A stretch of 64,000 nucleotides of DNA from Nodosilinea sp. WJT8-NPBG4 (lineage in GTDB: Bacteria; Cyanobacteriota; Cyanobacteriia; Phormidesmidales; Phormidesmidaceae), in the NCBI GenBank assembly GCA_019359285.1, contig JAHHHQ010000020.1, positions 62,001 to 126,000 of the forward strand, written 5' to 3'. Positions 18,026-27,437 of this stretch are shown in pieces (position 1 is the stretch's first letter; each line of letters begins with the position of its first letter). Under the pieces are notes generated by a model that made no database searches, was not told the DNA's origin, and was given only the letters and a program-made list of their open reading frames with translations. The position numbers and the translations under genes were made by a program.

Positions 18026-18033
18026 AGCAGCTT

Positions 18034-19005
18034 ATGCAACGCATGAATCTGTATCCACGGTATGGAATAACAACCGCTGTGGTATTGCTCTTAGGGCTGG
18101 GATTGGTAAGCTGTGACTCTGTTCAAAAGTCAGACCTCGCCTCAACTGGAGCCGATGACCCACGTCCTGCCGTGGTGGCTACCAGTACTGTCATTGCCGA
18201 CTGGGTAGCCGAAGTGGGTGGCGATCAAGTTGCCCTGACCAGCATTTTGCAACCCGGTGCCGACCCCCACGTCTATGAGCCCGTACCCGCTGACACCATT
18301 GCCTTTGAAGACGCCGATCTGATTTTCTACAATGGCTATAATTTAGAGCCCAACCTGGTTCGGCTGCTGAATGCGGCCGGAGTAGACGCCCAGCGGGTAG
18401 CCGTAGGTGAGGTGGTGCCGCCCCTAGATTTGCAAAAAGGGACAACCACCGTACCTGATCCCCACGTGTGGGGTGATGTGAGCAATGTGGTGCCCATGGT
18501 CGAAACGATTCGGGATCAGCTGATTGAGCTAGCCCCTAATCAGGCAGAATTGTTTACCGCTAACGCCGCTGCCTACATTGCCGAACTTGAGCAGCTTCAC
18601 GGTTGGGTCAAGATCCAAACTGCTACCATTCCCCCAGCGCAGCGGCAGTTGGTCACTACCCATGATGCTTTTCAGTACTATGCCAACGCCTACGGTCTCA
18701 CGGTAGCAGGCACTCTAATTGGTCTTAGCACCGAGGAGCAACCCAGTGCCCGCACCGTGCAGCAGCTGGTTGCGTCGATCAAGGGGCTGGGAGTACCCGC
18801 CATTTTTGCCGAGACCACCATTAATCCCCAGCTGATTACGACTGTGGCCAATGAATCTGAGGTGGCCTTGGCACCCCAAGCCCTCTATTCTGACTCTATT
18901 GGTACTCCTGGCAGTGACGGAGATAGCTATCTCAAGATGATGGCAGCCAATACGCGATCGATTGTTGAAAACCTAGGCGGAACAGTTACAGAATCTCCCT
19001 TTTGA
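18034..19005 (+). CDS. Metal ABC transporter substrate-binding lipoprotein (ZnuA/MntC family)
   Basis: Cluster A-I solute-binding protein that captures a divalent metal outside the plasma membrane. The signal peptide ends in a lipobox LVSC with C27 as the lipidated residue. Metal ligands are readable: His in DPHVYEP, His in PDPHVWGD, Glu in AETT and Asp in YSDSIG. The long His-rich loop of many zinc-specific ZnuA proteins is missing, which leaves manganese possible, although the first site is DPH rather than the EIH of Synechocystis MntC. At 323 aa it is complete. It is transcribed away from its permease and ATPase genes. Confidence 0.9.
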   Translation: MQRMNLYPRYGITTAVVLLLGLGLVSCDSVQKSDLASTGADDPRPAVVATSTVIADWVAEVGGDQVALTSILQPGADPHVYEPVPADTIAFEDADLIFYNGYNLEPNLVRLLNAAGVDAQRVAVGEVVPPLDLQKGTTTVPDPHVWGDVSNVVPMVETIRDQLIELAPNQAELFTANAAAYIAELEQLHGWVKIQTATIPPAQRQLVTTHDAFQYYANAYGLTVAGTLIGLSTEEQPSARTVQQLVASIKGLGVPAIFAETTINPQLITTVANESEVALAPQALYSDSIGTPGSDGDSYLKMMAANTRSIVENLGGTVTESPF

Positions 19006-19018
19006 GCGGTCTACCCCG

Positions 19019-20869
19019 TTAAGGAGTAGCAGCGGCACTGGGTGGTACCCCTTCCAGCACCACCAGCGCCTCGACCACCTTCTTAACCAGGGGAGCAGCG
19101 ACCGTTGAGCCATAGGCATCGTCTCCTTGGGGTTCGTCGATAACGGCCAGCACCACGTATTGGGGTGACTCGATGGGTAAGATGCCCACAAAGCTGGTGA
19201 CTCGGCCTCGGCCATAGCCCCCCGATACGGTCGCCTTTTGAGCCGTACCGGTTTTGCCCCCAATGCGGTAGCCGGATAACTTGGCGGCATCGCCAGTGCC
19301 CTCGCTGACTACGGCCTCCATCATGGTGAGCACCTGCTGGGTGGTTTGGGGCGAAAAGACGGTCTTAGGCTGGGGACGGTCTGGAGCCCACACCTCGTCG
19401 CCAGCTTCGGTAACCATACCGCTGACTACGTGGGGAGTAACCAGCTTGCCGCCGTTGGCCAGGGTGCCAAGCAGTTGCACCATCTTAATAGGCGACAGCG
19501 AAAAGCCTTGGCCAAAGGCTGTAGTGGCTGACTCGACTCGACTGCGAACAAACTGCTCGCGATCTTTCATCTGAGCGGTTGCCTCTGCGGGTAAATCTAT
19601 GCCGGTGGGCTGATCGAGGCTGAGGCGCTGAAGCCAGGTAAAGTAGTCGGCGGCGGGCATCTTCTGCATGATGCGCACCATGCCTACGTTGCTGGAATAC
19701 TTCAAAACGTCAGTGATGGAAATCGGCCCGCGACCGCCAGCGGTGGCGTAGTCGTGGTTTCTAATCTTCCATTCGCCGAACTGCATTTGGCCGCTGTCGT
19801 TGACGACTTCATCGGGCCTGATGAGTCCAGCTTCTAGGGCGATCGCGATGTTGATTGGTTTAAAGGTGGAGCCGGGTTCGTAGAGATCGCTCACAGCCCA
19901 AGTCTTGAGGGCTTCGGGGTCGGTTTTGAAATACTGGTTGGGATCGTAGGTGGGCACACTGGCCAGGGCGAGCATTTCACCAGTTTGGGCCTCCATGACC
20001 ATTACCGTGCCACGTTTGGCGTTGTGGCGATCGACCACCGCCTGTAGCTCCTGCTGGGCGCTCCGCTGGAGCCGACTGTCGAGGGTGAGGCGCAGGTTGG
20101 CGGTGCTGTCTAGTTTTGAGCTGGCGGTGCTGCTTTCAGTATTTTTATCAGGCTGATCTACAGCAACCTCTGTGCTAGAACCAGGCGCTGGAGGCCCATA
20201 GGTGTCTAAAGTGGTTTCCGTCTCAGCTGGAGATACCGCTTCGGCTGGCGTGAGCGCCAGCTGGTCTTGATAGGCGATTTCTAAACCTGCCTGGGGCTGC
20301 CCGTCAAAATTGACAAAGCCGACGATGGGGGCAAACAGCTGCTGCTGAGGATAAAAGCGCTGCTGCTGGGGGTGTAGTTCGAGCCCGTTGAGGCGCAAAG
20401 TGCGCAGGCGATCGACCGTCGCTTCGGGTAGCCCGTCGGCTAGCCGAATGCCGGTCGGCTGCTGGCTAAACTGGCTAATTAGATTGGACTCTGGGCTTTC
20501 TAGCAGCGGGCTCAGGGTCGCTGCCATCTCTGGAATCGATAGATCAAACAGCTGAGGATGGGCGTAGAGCGTATAGACCACGCGATCGACGGCGATCACA
20601 TTGCCCTGCCGATCGACAATAGAGTGCCGCACCTGCCGCTCTACGGGCGATGTGAGCCGCTGCTGCTGGGCCAAACTAGATAAGCTGTCACCCTGGGCTA
20701 GCTGTAGCCAGGCTAACCGCCCCGCGATCGCAACCAGTGACAGCACCAGCAACCCCCACACCAACAAAATTCTGACCCGGTTGGTTGCTGGGTTGAAGGG
20801 AACCACCGCCGGTGGGCGGGGCTGTTTGCGGCGACGGCGGCGACGGGTAGAGTAGGCAGAGCTAGCCAT
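19019..20869 (-). CDS. ftsI: Septal penicillin-binding protein (class B transpeptidase)
   Basis: Cross-links septal peptidoglycan during division. A very basic cytoplasmic N-terminus (RRRRRRKQ) leads to one membrane helix (about 33-54), then the dimerisation domain and the transpeptidase domain. Active-site motifs are STFK with S334, SSN in KYSSNVGMVR, and KTG in GGKTGTAQKA. A low-complexity Ser/Thr-rich insertion (about 215-260) lies between the two domains and may be lineage specific. The FtsL-like gene is 33 nt upstream on the same strand, which supports the septal role. Confidence 0.93.
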   Translation of the reverse strand: MASSAYSTRRRRRRKQPRPPAVVPFNPATNRVRILLVWGLLVLSLVAIAGRLAWLQLAQGDSLSSLAQQQRLTSPVERQVRHSIVDRQGNVIAVDRVVYTLYAHPQLFDLSIPEMAATLSPLLESPESNLISQFSQQPTGIRLADGLPEATVDRLRTLRLNGLELHPQQQRFYPQQQLFAPIVGFVNFDGQPQAGLEIAYQDQLALTPAEAVSPAETETTLDTYGPPAPGSSTEVAVDQPDKNTESSTASSKLDSTANLRLTLDSRLQRSAQQELQAVVDRHNAKRGTVMVMEAQTGEMLALASVPTYDPNQYFKTDPEALKTWAVSDLYEPGSTFKPINIAIALEAGLIRPDEVVNDSGQMQFGEWKIRNHDYATAGGRGPISITDVLKYSSNVGMVRIMQKMPAADYFTWLQRLSLDQPTGIDLPAEATAQMKDREQFVRSRVESATTAFGQGFSLSPIKMVQLLGTLANGGKLVTPHVVSGMVTEAGDEVWAPDRPQPKTVFSPQTTQQVLTMMEAVVSEGTGDAAKLSGYRIGGKTGTAQKATVSGGYGRGRVTSFVGILPIESPQYVVLAVIDEPQGDDAYGSTVAAPLVKKVVEALVVLEGVPPSAAATP

Positions 20870-20902
20870 GGGTGCAACGCAGGTAAATGGTGAGGCTAGG
20901 GC

Positions 20903-21430
20903 CTAGTAACCTAAAGGGACATCCACCTTGGGTAACGCCAATCGTCCCATGAGAGATGTTGGTACGGGAGCTGGCATCGCCACTGCAGCCTGCTGCGCCG
21001 GCTTGAGAAAGATGACGCTACCTGGCTGAGGTGGCTGAAACCCCATGTCACTCCCCTCTACCTGCTGGGCCAAATGATTTTTGAGCACCTCATTGGCGGT
21101 GGTGAGCTGCTGCTCGTTGCGCTGCAGGCGATTGAGTTGCTGACTGGCCTGATTGAGCTGGCGATTCACATAAACCGACGTGCCATAGCTCACTAAGGTC
21201 AGCGCTACTAAAGACGCTGTCAGCGCTGACGATACTAGGTGCAGCTGGGCCAGTCGCCGCACCACTGGGCTGGAAGAATTTAAGCCTGGGGCCTGGGGCA
21301 GCACCACTGGCGCAGAAACCCCAGGCCTAATTTCTGCTGGTCGAGTGGCGGAGCTTTGGGCATGTGCTGTCGCTGCCCTAGGCCGAGACGGCACCGGACG
21401 GGGCACATAGGATTTCAGCGCAGCAGACAT
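20903..21430 (-). CDS. FtsL-like bitopic membrane protein
   Basis: Residues 1-60 are Pro/Ala/Ser-rich and disordered. A single membrane helix (about 70-90, TASLVALTLVSYGTSVYV) is followed by a short coiled coil with heptad Leu/Gln spacing (LNQASQQLNRLQRNEQQL), and the tail is Pro/Val-rich. This topology (cytoplasmic tail, one span, periplasmic coiled coil) and the position directly upstream of ftsI match FtsL of other bacteria, where ftsL precedes ftsI. FtsL sequences diverge so much that similarity alone is rarely decisive. The name is inference from layout, so I give no symbol. Confidence 0.7.
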   Translation of the reverse strand: MSAALKSYVPRPVPSRPRAATAHAQSSATRPAEIRPGVSAPVVLPQAPGLNSSSPVVRRLAQLHLVSSALTASLVALTLVSYGTSVYVNRQLNQASQQLNRLQRNEQQLTTANEVLKNHLAQQVEGSDMGFQPPQPGSVIFLKPAQQAAVAMPAPVPTSLMGRLALPKVDVPLGY

Positions 21431-21604
21431 AGATGACCCACACCAGTAATGAAACTGAAGTCAGGATACTGCATTCTGAAAAATTTGAGCCATCAACCGG
21501 CAAAATAAATGAGTCATTAAAGGGCTAAAGTTTAAGGTCTAAAAAGTAGGATCAGTCTCTAAATCTTGAACCTTTCCACAGCCCTAAATAGACGTTTTTA
21601 TGCT

Positions 21605-23494
21605 CTATAGCTTGGTGCCGCACTCCGAGCAGAAGTTGCTGGTTGAGATATTTTGATGCCCACAGCTAACGCAGGGTGTCAAACCTGTACTACTGCCAGT
21701 GCCATGTACCTCAGGTAAACCGATCATTTGGTGATTGCCTTTACCAGGGGCCACCATGGGGTAGCAGTTTTCGTTGCGTCGCACGCGCACGTCGAGCAGT
21801 ACGGGGCCGTCGTGGGCTAGCATAGTCGCCACAGTTGGGGTGAGCTGGTCGCGATCGCGCACCACCATGCCCTTGATGCCATAGGCCTGGGCTAGCACCT
21901 CAAAATTGGGCATCCCCACTTCCATATTGGAAGAGGAGTAACGCTCGCCGTGGAAGGCCTGTTGCCACTGGCGCACCATGCCCTGCCAGCCGTTGTTCAC
22001 AATTACTGTTTTGACCGGAATGTCGTACTGGGCTAGGGTGCCTAGCTCTTGCAGGTTCATCTGGAAGCTGGCATCGCCGCTGATGCAGATCACCGTTTCG
22101 TTGGGCAGCGCCACCTGCACCCCGAGGGCGGCGGGCAGACCGAAGCCCATGGTGCCTAGGCCGGCGCTTGACACCCACTGGCGAGGGCCATTCTTTAAGA
22201 ACTGAGCTGACCACATCTGGTGCTGCCCCACATCGGTGGTGAAGTAGGCGTGGGGAGCCTGAATGGCGAGTTCATGGATCACTTCCTGGGGAGACAGCTC
22301 GTCAGGATAGGTGGGCACTACCAGGGGATAGTCGCGCTTCCAGCGATCGATGCGATCGCGCCAGGCCGCCGTTTGGTTGGGGGGTGGCAGCTGATTTTCT
22401 TCCTCTAGGCGGATGAGCATGGTGGTCAACACCTGCTTCACATCGCCCACAATCGGCACCTGGGGGGCGCGATTTTTGCCCACCTCAGCGGGGTCAATAT
22501 CGATATGAATGACCTGGGCACGGGAGGCAAACTCGTCCAGCTTGCCGGTAACGCGATCGTCAAAGCGAGCGCCCACGGCAATCAGCAGATCGCACTCGCT
22601 GACGGCAAAGTTGGCGTAGGCGGTGCCGTGCATGCCCAACATGCCAAGGGCTAAGGGGTGATGCTCATCAAAGGCTCCCTTGCCCATCAGCGTGGTGGTC
22701 ACAGGAATTTGAAAATATTCTGCCAGTTGGCGAATTTCGGCATGGGCGTTAGCGGTAATGGCACCGCCCCCCACGTAAAGCAGAGGGCGTTCACTCTGGC
22801 GCAGCAGGCGCAGAGCGGGATTAACCTGGCGGGGATTACCCTTAACGGTAGGTTTGTAACCGGGCAGATTCACCTGGCCAGGCTCCACGGGCACGTAGTC
22901 GAAGTCCGCTAGACCAATATCTTTAGGAATGTCGATCAGCACCGGGCCAGGGCGACCGGTTTGGGCAATGTAAAAGGCCTCCGCCACCATGCGTGGAATC
23001 TGGTCAGGGGTGCGAGCTACGTAGGAATGCTTGACCAAGGGCAGAGTAATGCCGAAGATATCGGTCTCTTGAAAGGCATCGCTGCCGATCGCATGGCTGG
23101 GCACCTGGCCCGTAATCACCACCATGGGAATCGAGTCCATCTGGGCGGTGGCAATGCCGGTAACCAGGTTGGTAGCTCCAGGGCCAGAGGTGCCAAAGCA
23201 AACTCCCACTTTCCCCGTGGCACGGGCGTAGCCGTCAGCGGCATGGGCGCCGCCCTGCTCATGGCGCACTAGGATATGACTGATGCCCCCAGCAGCTTCG
23301 GCTCGGTACAGCTCGTCATAGATTGGCAAAATAGCCCCACCCGGATAGCCAAAAATATGTTCTACCCCGTGCCGTCTGAGACTGTCGATCAGGGCAAAAG
23401 CGCCAGAGGCGCGGCGCACAAGAACACTGTTAGGAGCGGCAATGGGAGTTGTCATAGCGGCGGGTGCTTGAGTTGGGCTAGGGCTAGATTGCAT
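21605..23494 (-). CDS. ilvB: Acetolactate synthase large subunit with C-terminal zinc ribbon
   Basis: Thiamine-diphosphate enzyme of branched-chain amino-acid synthesis. The N-terminal domain shows the catalytic Glu in [17 protein letters not shown] near residue 77, the central FAD-binding domain has [10 protein letters not shown], and the TPP motif is [15 protein letters not shown] near 475 with [13 protein letters not shown]. The normal enzyme ends around residue 590. Here about 35 extra residues follow with two CxxC pairs (CVSCGH and CSECGTKL), a typical zinc ribbon. No ilvN regulatory subunit gene is in the window. The start is the ATG at 23494, with a Pro/Ala-rich N-terminal tail. Confidence 0.95.
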   Translation of the reverse strand: MQSSPSPTQAPAAMTTPIAAPNSVLVRRASGAFALIDSLRRHGVEHIFGYPGGAILPIYDELYRAEAAGGISHILVRHEQGGAHAADGYARATGKVGVCFGTSGPGATNLVTGIATAQMDSIPMVVITGQVPSHAIGSDAFQETDIFGITLPLVKHSYVARTPDQIPRMVAEAFYIAQTGRPGPVLIDIPKDIGLADFDYVPVEPGQVNLPGYKPTVKGNPRQVNPALRLLRQSERPLLYVGGGAITANAHAEIRQLAEYFQIPVTTTLMGKGAFDEHHPLALGMLGMHGTAYANFAVSECDLLIAVGARFDDRVTGKLDEFASRAQVIHIDIDPAEVGKNRAPQVPIVGDVKQVLTTMLIRLEEENQLPPPNQTAAWRDRIDRWKRDYPLVVPTYPDELSPQEVIHELAIQAPHAYFTTDVGQHQMWSAQFLKNGPRQWVSSAGLGTMGFGLPAALGVQVALPNETVICISGDASFQMNLQELGTLAQYDIPVKTVIVNNGWQGMVRQWQQAFHGERYSSSNMEVGMPNFEVLAQAYGIKGMVVRDRDQLTPTVATMLAHDGPVLLDVRVRRNENCYPMVAPGKGNHQMIGLPEVHGTGSSTGLTPCVSCGHQNISTSNFCSECGTKL

Positions 23495-23699
23495 TAGTTA
23501 AGAAGAAAATAAAGTCAGAACATTTTCTCCCTCAGGCCACACGGGCAGTGAACAGGCTCACCGCCGCTGCTTTACAGGAATAGTGTTGCTAAATGCTGTC
23601 AAATGAAGAACATTTCCTCTCATACTAGCAGCAGAGGCTAGGGTCATCGTTGCCATAGGGCTTACTTTAGGCCGCTGGTCATGGGGTGTTGATATTCAA

Positions 23700-24350
23700 C
23701 TATGAACCGGCGGTGTACTGGTCGATGGCGTGGCGCGATCGCCGGCAGAGAAAATCGGCGGCGGTCAAGCGTTCCTTAGTTTTCCCTGGCGCAGTAGCCC
23801 AACCCACTACCGACTGAGGATGTTGCCACAGGTGGAGATGCGGCACGGCCGGGTCTGCGTAAAAATCGATATCCCCTGCTCCCAAACAGCGGGAGGTGTG
23901 GTGGGTGGTGCGATCGTGGCTGAGCCGGTAGGTTGGCACCTCGGGGTCGCGGGGGACTCCCCATCCATCCGCCATCAAGAGGGCCAGCACCGGAGCTTGA
24001 TAACGTTGCCAGTGAGTAGCCAGGGCAACTGCCCCAACGCAGCCCGCGCTAAATGCCCAAATGATGAGCGCTGGCGGTGCATCTTCAGGAGAGGTGCTAT
24101 TTAGGGTATTCCCCAAGGGGCTGGGAAAGCTTGATGCTTTTGCTGGCTCGCAGTTCCATTCAGTCCTGCCTTTAAGCGCCTGGCGTAGGGCAAAGGGCGA
24201 GAGCACGCCCAACCCATGCTGAGGCGCGCAGACAATCTGACTACGCTGACTCAACACTTCATCTCTGGCGAGCGCGGCCAAAATCTGCCCCGTGTAGCTA
24301 GGCGGGTGCATGCCGCCACATATCAATAAAACAATTTGTCGTAATGCCAC
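23700..24350 (-). CDS. Cyanobacterial hypothetical protein, possible alpha/beta fold
   Basis: A 216-residue protein that starts with a hydrophobic strand (IVLLICGGMHPPSYTG) and has an IIWAFSAGCVGAVALA segment near 95, which resembles the strand-nucleophile-helix elbow of alpha/beta hydrolases, although the elbow reads AFSAG rather than GxSxG. A conserved-looking DGWGVPRDPEVP follows, and a His/Asp-rich stretch near 165-180 could supply the remaining triad residues. I recall similar unnamed cyanobacterial proteins but no function. It is separated from ilvB by 205 bp and probably has its own promoter. Confidence 0.65.
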   Translation of the reverse strand: MALRQIVLLICGGMHPPSYTGQILAALARDEVLSQRSQIVCAPQHGLGVLSPFALRQALKGRTEWNCEPAKASSFPSPLGNTLNSTSPEDAPPALIIWAFSAGCVGAVALATHWQRYQAPVLALLMADGWGVPRDPEVPTYRLSHDRTTHHTSRCLGAGDIDFYADPAVPHLHLWQHPQSVVGWATAPGKTKERLTAADFLCRRSRHAIDQYTAGS

Positions 24351-24735
24351 TGCTTACCACATTTTTTCTTGATTGAGTCAATCTCTGCTCAGTAGATCAC
24401 GCAACGTAATAGCTAGGAGACCAACACTCCTGCCAGAAAAAACAATGATTGAGAAACGCTTCAGTTTACGTAGTTTTTATAGTCGTTCGCAAGAGAAAAA
24501 TGATTTTTTTCTAAAACTTACATAGGGGGATCGCGATTGGCGCACATATATAGGGAATATCTAAGGTCAGTTGGGAGGTGCTTTACTTCAAAGCTTTAGA
24601 CATTTCTGTTGACCGGCTCTAGCCGTCGCTTCAAATCAATCCTCAAGCTGAGCTGGTCTATCTGGTGAACCAGTTTTTCAACTCTTTAATATTGCTCACA
24701 GGCTTTTCTTAGCTTGTTTAGACTGATCCCAGTCT
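24351..24735. other. AT-rich intergenic region upstream of ComFB-like gene
   Basis: A 385-bp divergent gap, markedly AT-richer than its neighbours (homopolymer stretches at about 24495-24520). TTTAATATTGC at 24685-24695 could be a -10 region for the plus-strand gene. No coding frame or RNA gene is evident. Confidence 0.4.
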
Positions 24736-25149
24736 GTGAGTGAAGTACCTACTCCTGATCTTGCCGCCCAATACTCCTGGAGTTTAATTCAAATGGCTCA
24801 GACCATTGTCAACCTAACTTTACCGATCGTAACGGATAAGATTGACGCTATTTTGGCGGCCTATCCGCTCTACGAATATCGCCAGGTTTTTGCGGTTCCT
24901 GAACTGCGGCAAAAACTGACGGCCTATGTTCTATCTCGGCTGCCGGTGGTCTACGTCACGATGGACAGCAGCACTGCCTGCGATATGGCACCGACGGGGC
25001 AATGCTACTCTTCTGAACAGCACAATCAGATCAATCAGCTGATTCACCAAGGAATTGAGGCTTTGCTGGGTCGACCTGAGATTGAGCAGCGTCGTCCTAG
25101 TGCTGAACGGGTTGAGGCTGAGGCTATTCCGTCGAGCTGGTTCGGATAG
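24736..25149 (+). CDS. ComFB-family-like protein
   Basis: A 137-aa soluble protein starting at GTG 24736. The central part has the pattern of the late-competence ComFB family, in which a V/L-x-A-Y-x-L-x-x-L-P-P-x-Y segment is typical; here it reads KLTAYVLSRLPVVYVT (residues about 58-73), followed by a helical SSEQHNQINQLIHQGIEALLGRP. Cyanobacterial ComFB has been reported as a cyclic-dinucleotide receptor linked to competence. This copy carries extra Cys residues (DSSTACDMAPTGQCYS) between the two core parts. Family assignment is from pattern memory and is moderate. The kinase homologue that follows is 148 nt away in the same direction. Confidence 0.5.
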   Translation: MSEVPTPDLAAQYSWSLIQMAQTIVNLTLPIVTDKIDAILAAYPLYEYRQVFAVPELRQKLTAYVLSRLPVVYVTMDSSTACDMAPTGQCYSSEQHNQINQLIHQGIEALLGRPEIEQRRPSAERVEAEAIPSSWFG

Positions 25150-25297
25150 GTTGGCCGGGTTTCCGTTCGGTTCTACCCATAGCTCAATCATGATTAAGGG
25201 CGTAGTCTCGTAATAGACGGTGGGTTGTCTGGAGTGGGCAACCTGCTGACTGTGGCTTAAGTGCCGTAGTTGGCCGATCGCAGAGACAGGTGACGCC

Positions 25298-26881
25298 TTG
25301 GTGCAGCAGTTTCTACCCCTTAGTCCATTGCTCAGTGAGCAGCAGGTTCCCTCTGGCCCTCGACCAGAGGAGGCCCATTGGCAGCCTGCAGCTGGTGCTG
25401 GTACGCCCCAGGCCCATATTCAGGCTGAGCAAGAGTGGCTGAGTGGTCTCACAGCCCTAATTAGACTGCTACTCGAACTTTCTCCAGACTCTGTCTCGGC
25501 AGAGGCGGGCGGGCTAATGCCGTTAATGGGAGGGGTGCTGTCAGGGCCGTTCCCGGTGCTGCCCGATCGTCTCAAGGGGCAGCGGTTAGCTCATTGGCTT
25601 TTGGTACCCGAACAATTGGAGCAGATTCTGGCCGTAACCCGCCCTCTGCTACCAGGGCAAGGAAAGGGAGCGACCGCAGCTCCTGCCTGCGATCTGCAGA
25701 TGGTGCCTCTAACCAGCAGTGACCCGCTAGTGGGAGAACGATTTTGTCTGCTGCTAACCCAGCACATCAGCCTACTGTTGGTGTTGGGCTACGATGCCCA
25801 CGGGTTACCCCAGTTTCAGTTTTCCTTTGCTCCTGAAGTGGTGGAGCAAGGCTGGCAGCGCTTGCGCGATCGCGTTATGGCTACCCGACCCCCTTTGGTA
25901 CCAGCCCTCGATCGCTTGATCGACCAGTTTCCTCCCGTCGAGCCTGACTGTCGTTTGGTAACTCGGTACAGCCATTTGCTCATGGCACAACTGCGCCATC
26001 TGCCCCATGGAACAGCAGAGGCAGAGGTTCACGGATCGGCTGTGACCATGCCGGCCCTGGCGCTGCCCGCTCGCCCTAATGTGGCGGCCTTTCAGACTGA
26101 CTCGCCCCCTCATTTTGAATCTGTGCTTGGCAGTGCGGCTGAGGCAAACCCTGAGCCCGCCGAGGAGAGCAGCCCCGACACCGAGCTGCTCAAGGCGATG
26201 GCCCACGAAATTCGTACGCCCTTAACGACGATTCGCACGCTGACGCGATCGCTGCTCAAGCGCAAAGATATTAGCGATGAAGTGGGTAAGCGTCTGCGGC
26301 TAATTGATCGCGAATGCACTCAGCAGATCGATCGCTTTAGCCTAATTTTTCGAGCTGTAGAGCTAGAGACCGATCGGACGGCTAGGCCGCGATCGCCCCT
26401 GTCAGCAATTTCTCTCAACCAGCTGTTTGACGATGCCATTCCTCGCTGGCAGCAGCAGGCCAGTCGCCGCAACCTCAGTTTGACGGTGAATGTACCCCCT
26501 TGCCTGCCCATGGTGAACAGCGACCCGGCCATGCTGACCCAGGTGTTGACCGGGCTGATCGATCGCTTTACCCACAGCTTGCCCCCTTACAGCCACATTG
26601 AGCTGGCGGTTACCCTAGCTGGGCACCAGCTCAAGCTTCAGTTTCAGTCGCTGCCCCCCGCCGACAGTGATGACCAGCTCAAGCATGATCCCTTCTCATC
26701 GCCCTTCAAGGCCCTAGGGCAGTTGCTCATGTTTCAGCCTGAAACCGGGGGCCTTAGCCTTAACCTCAACGCCACCAAGAATTTGTTTCAGGCCTTGGGC
26801 GGCAAACTCATCGTGCGGCAGCGTCCCCAGGCTGGCGAAGTGCTGACAGTATTTTTGCCCCTAGAGACTAAAACGCTGTGA
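25298..26881 (+). CDS. Histidine-kinase homologue with intact H-box but degenerate ATPase domain
   Basis: A 527-aa soluble protein. The N-terminal 290 residues form an unassigned sensory region. The dimerisation domain (about 292-350) has a normal H-box, with H303 in KAMAHEIRTPLTTI. The C-terminal region should be the HATPase domain, but its key motifs are missing: the N-box position reads TGLIDRFTHSL without the Asn, there is no DxGxG, and the G2 region reads GGLSLNLNATKNLF instead of GxGLGLxIV. The end (GGKLIVRQRPQAGEVLTVFLPL) still resembles the fold. I recall the same tail in other cyanobacteria, so this may be a conserved non-canonical family. Start is TTG 25298 or GTG 25301. Confidence 0.8.
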   Translation: MVQQFLPLSPLLSEQQVPSGPRPEEAHWQPAAGAGTPQAHIQAEQEWLSGLTALIRLLLELSPDSVSAEAGGLMPLMGGVLSGPFPVLPDRLKGQRLAHWLLVPEQLEQILAVTRPLLPGQGKGATAAPACDLQMVPLTSSDPLVGERFCLLLTQHISLLLVLGYDAHGLPQFQFSFAPEVVEQGWQRLRDRVMATRPPLVPALDRLIDQFPPVEPDCRLVTRYSHLLMAQLRHLPHGTAEAEVHGSAVTMPALALPARPNVAAFQTDSPPHFESVLGSAAEANPEPAEESSPDTELLKAMAHEIRTPLTTIRTLTRSLLKRKDISDEVGKRLRLIDRECTQQIDRFSLIFRAVELETDRTARPRSPLSAISLNQLFDDAIPRWQQQASRRNLSLTVNVPPCLPMVNSDPAMLTQVLTGLIDRFTHSLPPYSHIELAVTLAGHQLKLQFQSLPPADSDDQLKHDPFSSPFKALGQLLMFQPETGGLSLNLNATKNLFQALGGKLIVRQRPQAGEVLTVFLPLETKTL

Positions 26882-27110
26882 GACTCTCATAGCGATCGCT
26901 GTGAACTTTATGCGAGATCTCTACAGAGGGCTCCTTTTTAGATGCGCTGGTGATTGTCCCTAGAAAACAGGTGTTTCCCTAGGTTGAGCGTCAAAAACTA
27001 GGTGTTTTAGCTAAATCAAAATTGCTAAATTCTGAGCTTTATTGCTGTTATTCGTTTGACTCTCTTGGGTAATCTCAGGCAAAGCTTTTGGGCCAGAGCC
27101 AGCCACAGGT

Positions 27111-27437
27111 GTGGCGTCAACTGATATCTATCTGGTGGTGTCTGTAGCTGGTACTATCGCCCGCCGCACCGATGAAGTTGGCCAGCTCGCCCGCGTGTTT
27201 GACCGCATGGCTCAGCAGGTCTACAGCCGCGAACAAAAGTTGAAGCAGCAGGTGCGCGACCTCCGTATTAAAATCGATGAAACCAAGCGCCAAAAACAGG
27301 TGCAAGAAATTGTCGAAACTGACTTCTTCCAAGATTTGGTGGCTAAAGCTCAGGTGCTGCGCGATCGCAACAGCGGCAAAACCGTGATCGCTAAAGCTAA
27401 AAGCAATGAAGCTGAAACGGCCAAATCCGGAGTTTAG
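27111..27437 (+). CDS. HAMP plus coiled-coil fragment (probable receptor remnant)
   Basis: 108 residues from a GTG. Residues 14-38 match the second half of a HAMP linker (RRTDEVGQLARVFDRMAQQV). A long charged coiled coil (about 38-95) follows, with the KRQKQVQEIVETDFFQDL motif often seen at the C-terminal end of cyanobacterial membrane receptors and cyclases. No membrane segment or sensor domain precedes it; the frame is closed by a stop at 27057-27059. It is therefore either the 3' remnant of a larger receptor gene or a stand-alone HAMP-like adaptor. There is no clear ribosome binding site, so remnant is more likely. Confidence 0.5.
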   Translation: MASTDIYLVVSVAGTIARRTDEVGQLARVFDRMAQQVYSREQKLKQQVRDLRIKIDETKRQKQVQEIVETDFFQDLVAKAQVLRDRNSGKTVIAKAKSNEAETAKSGV

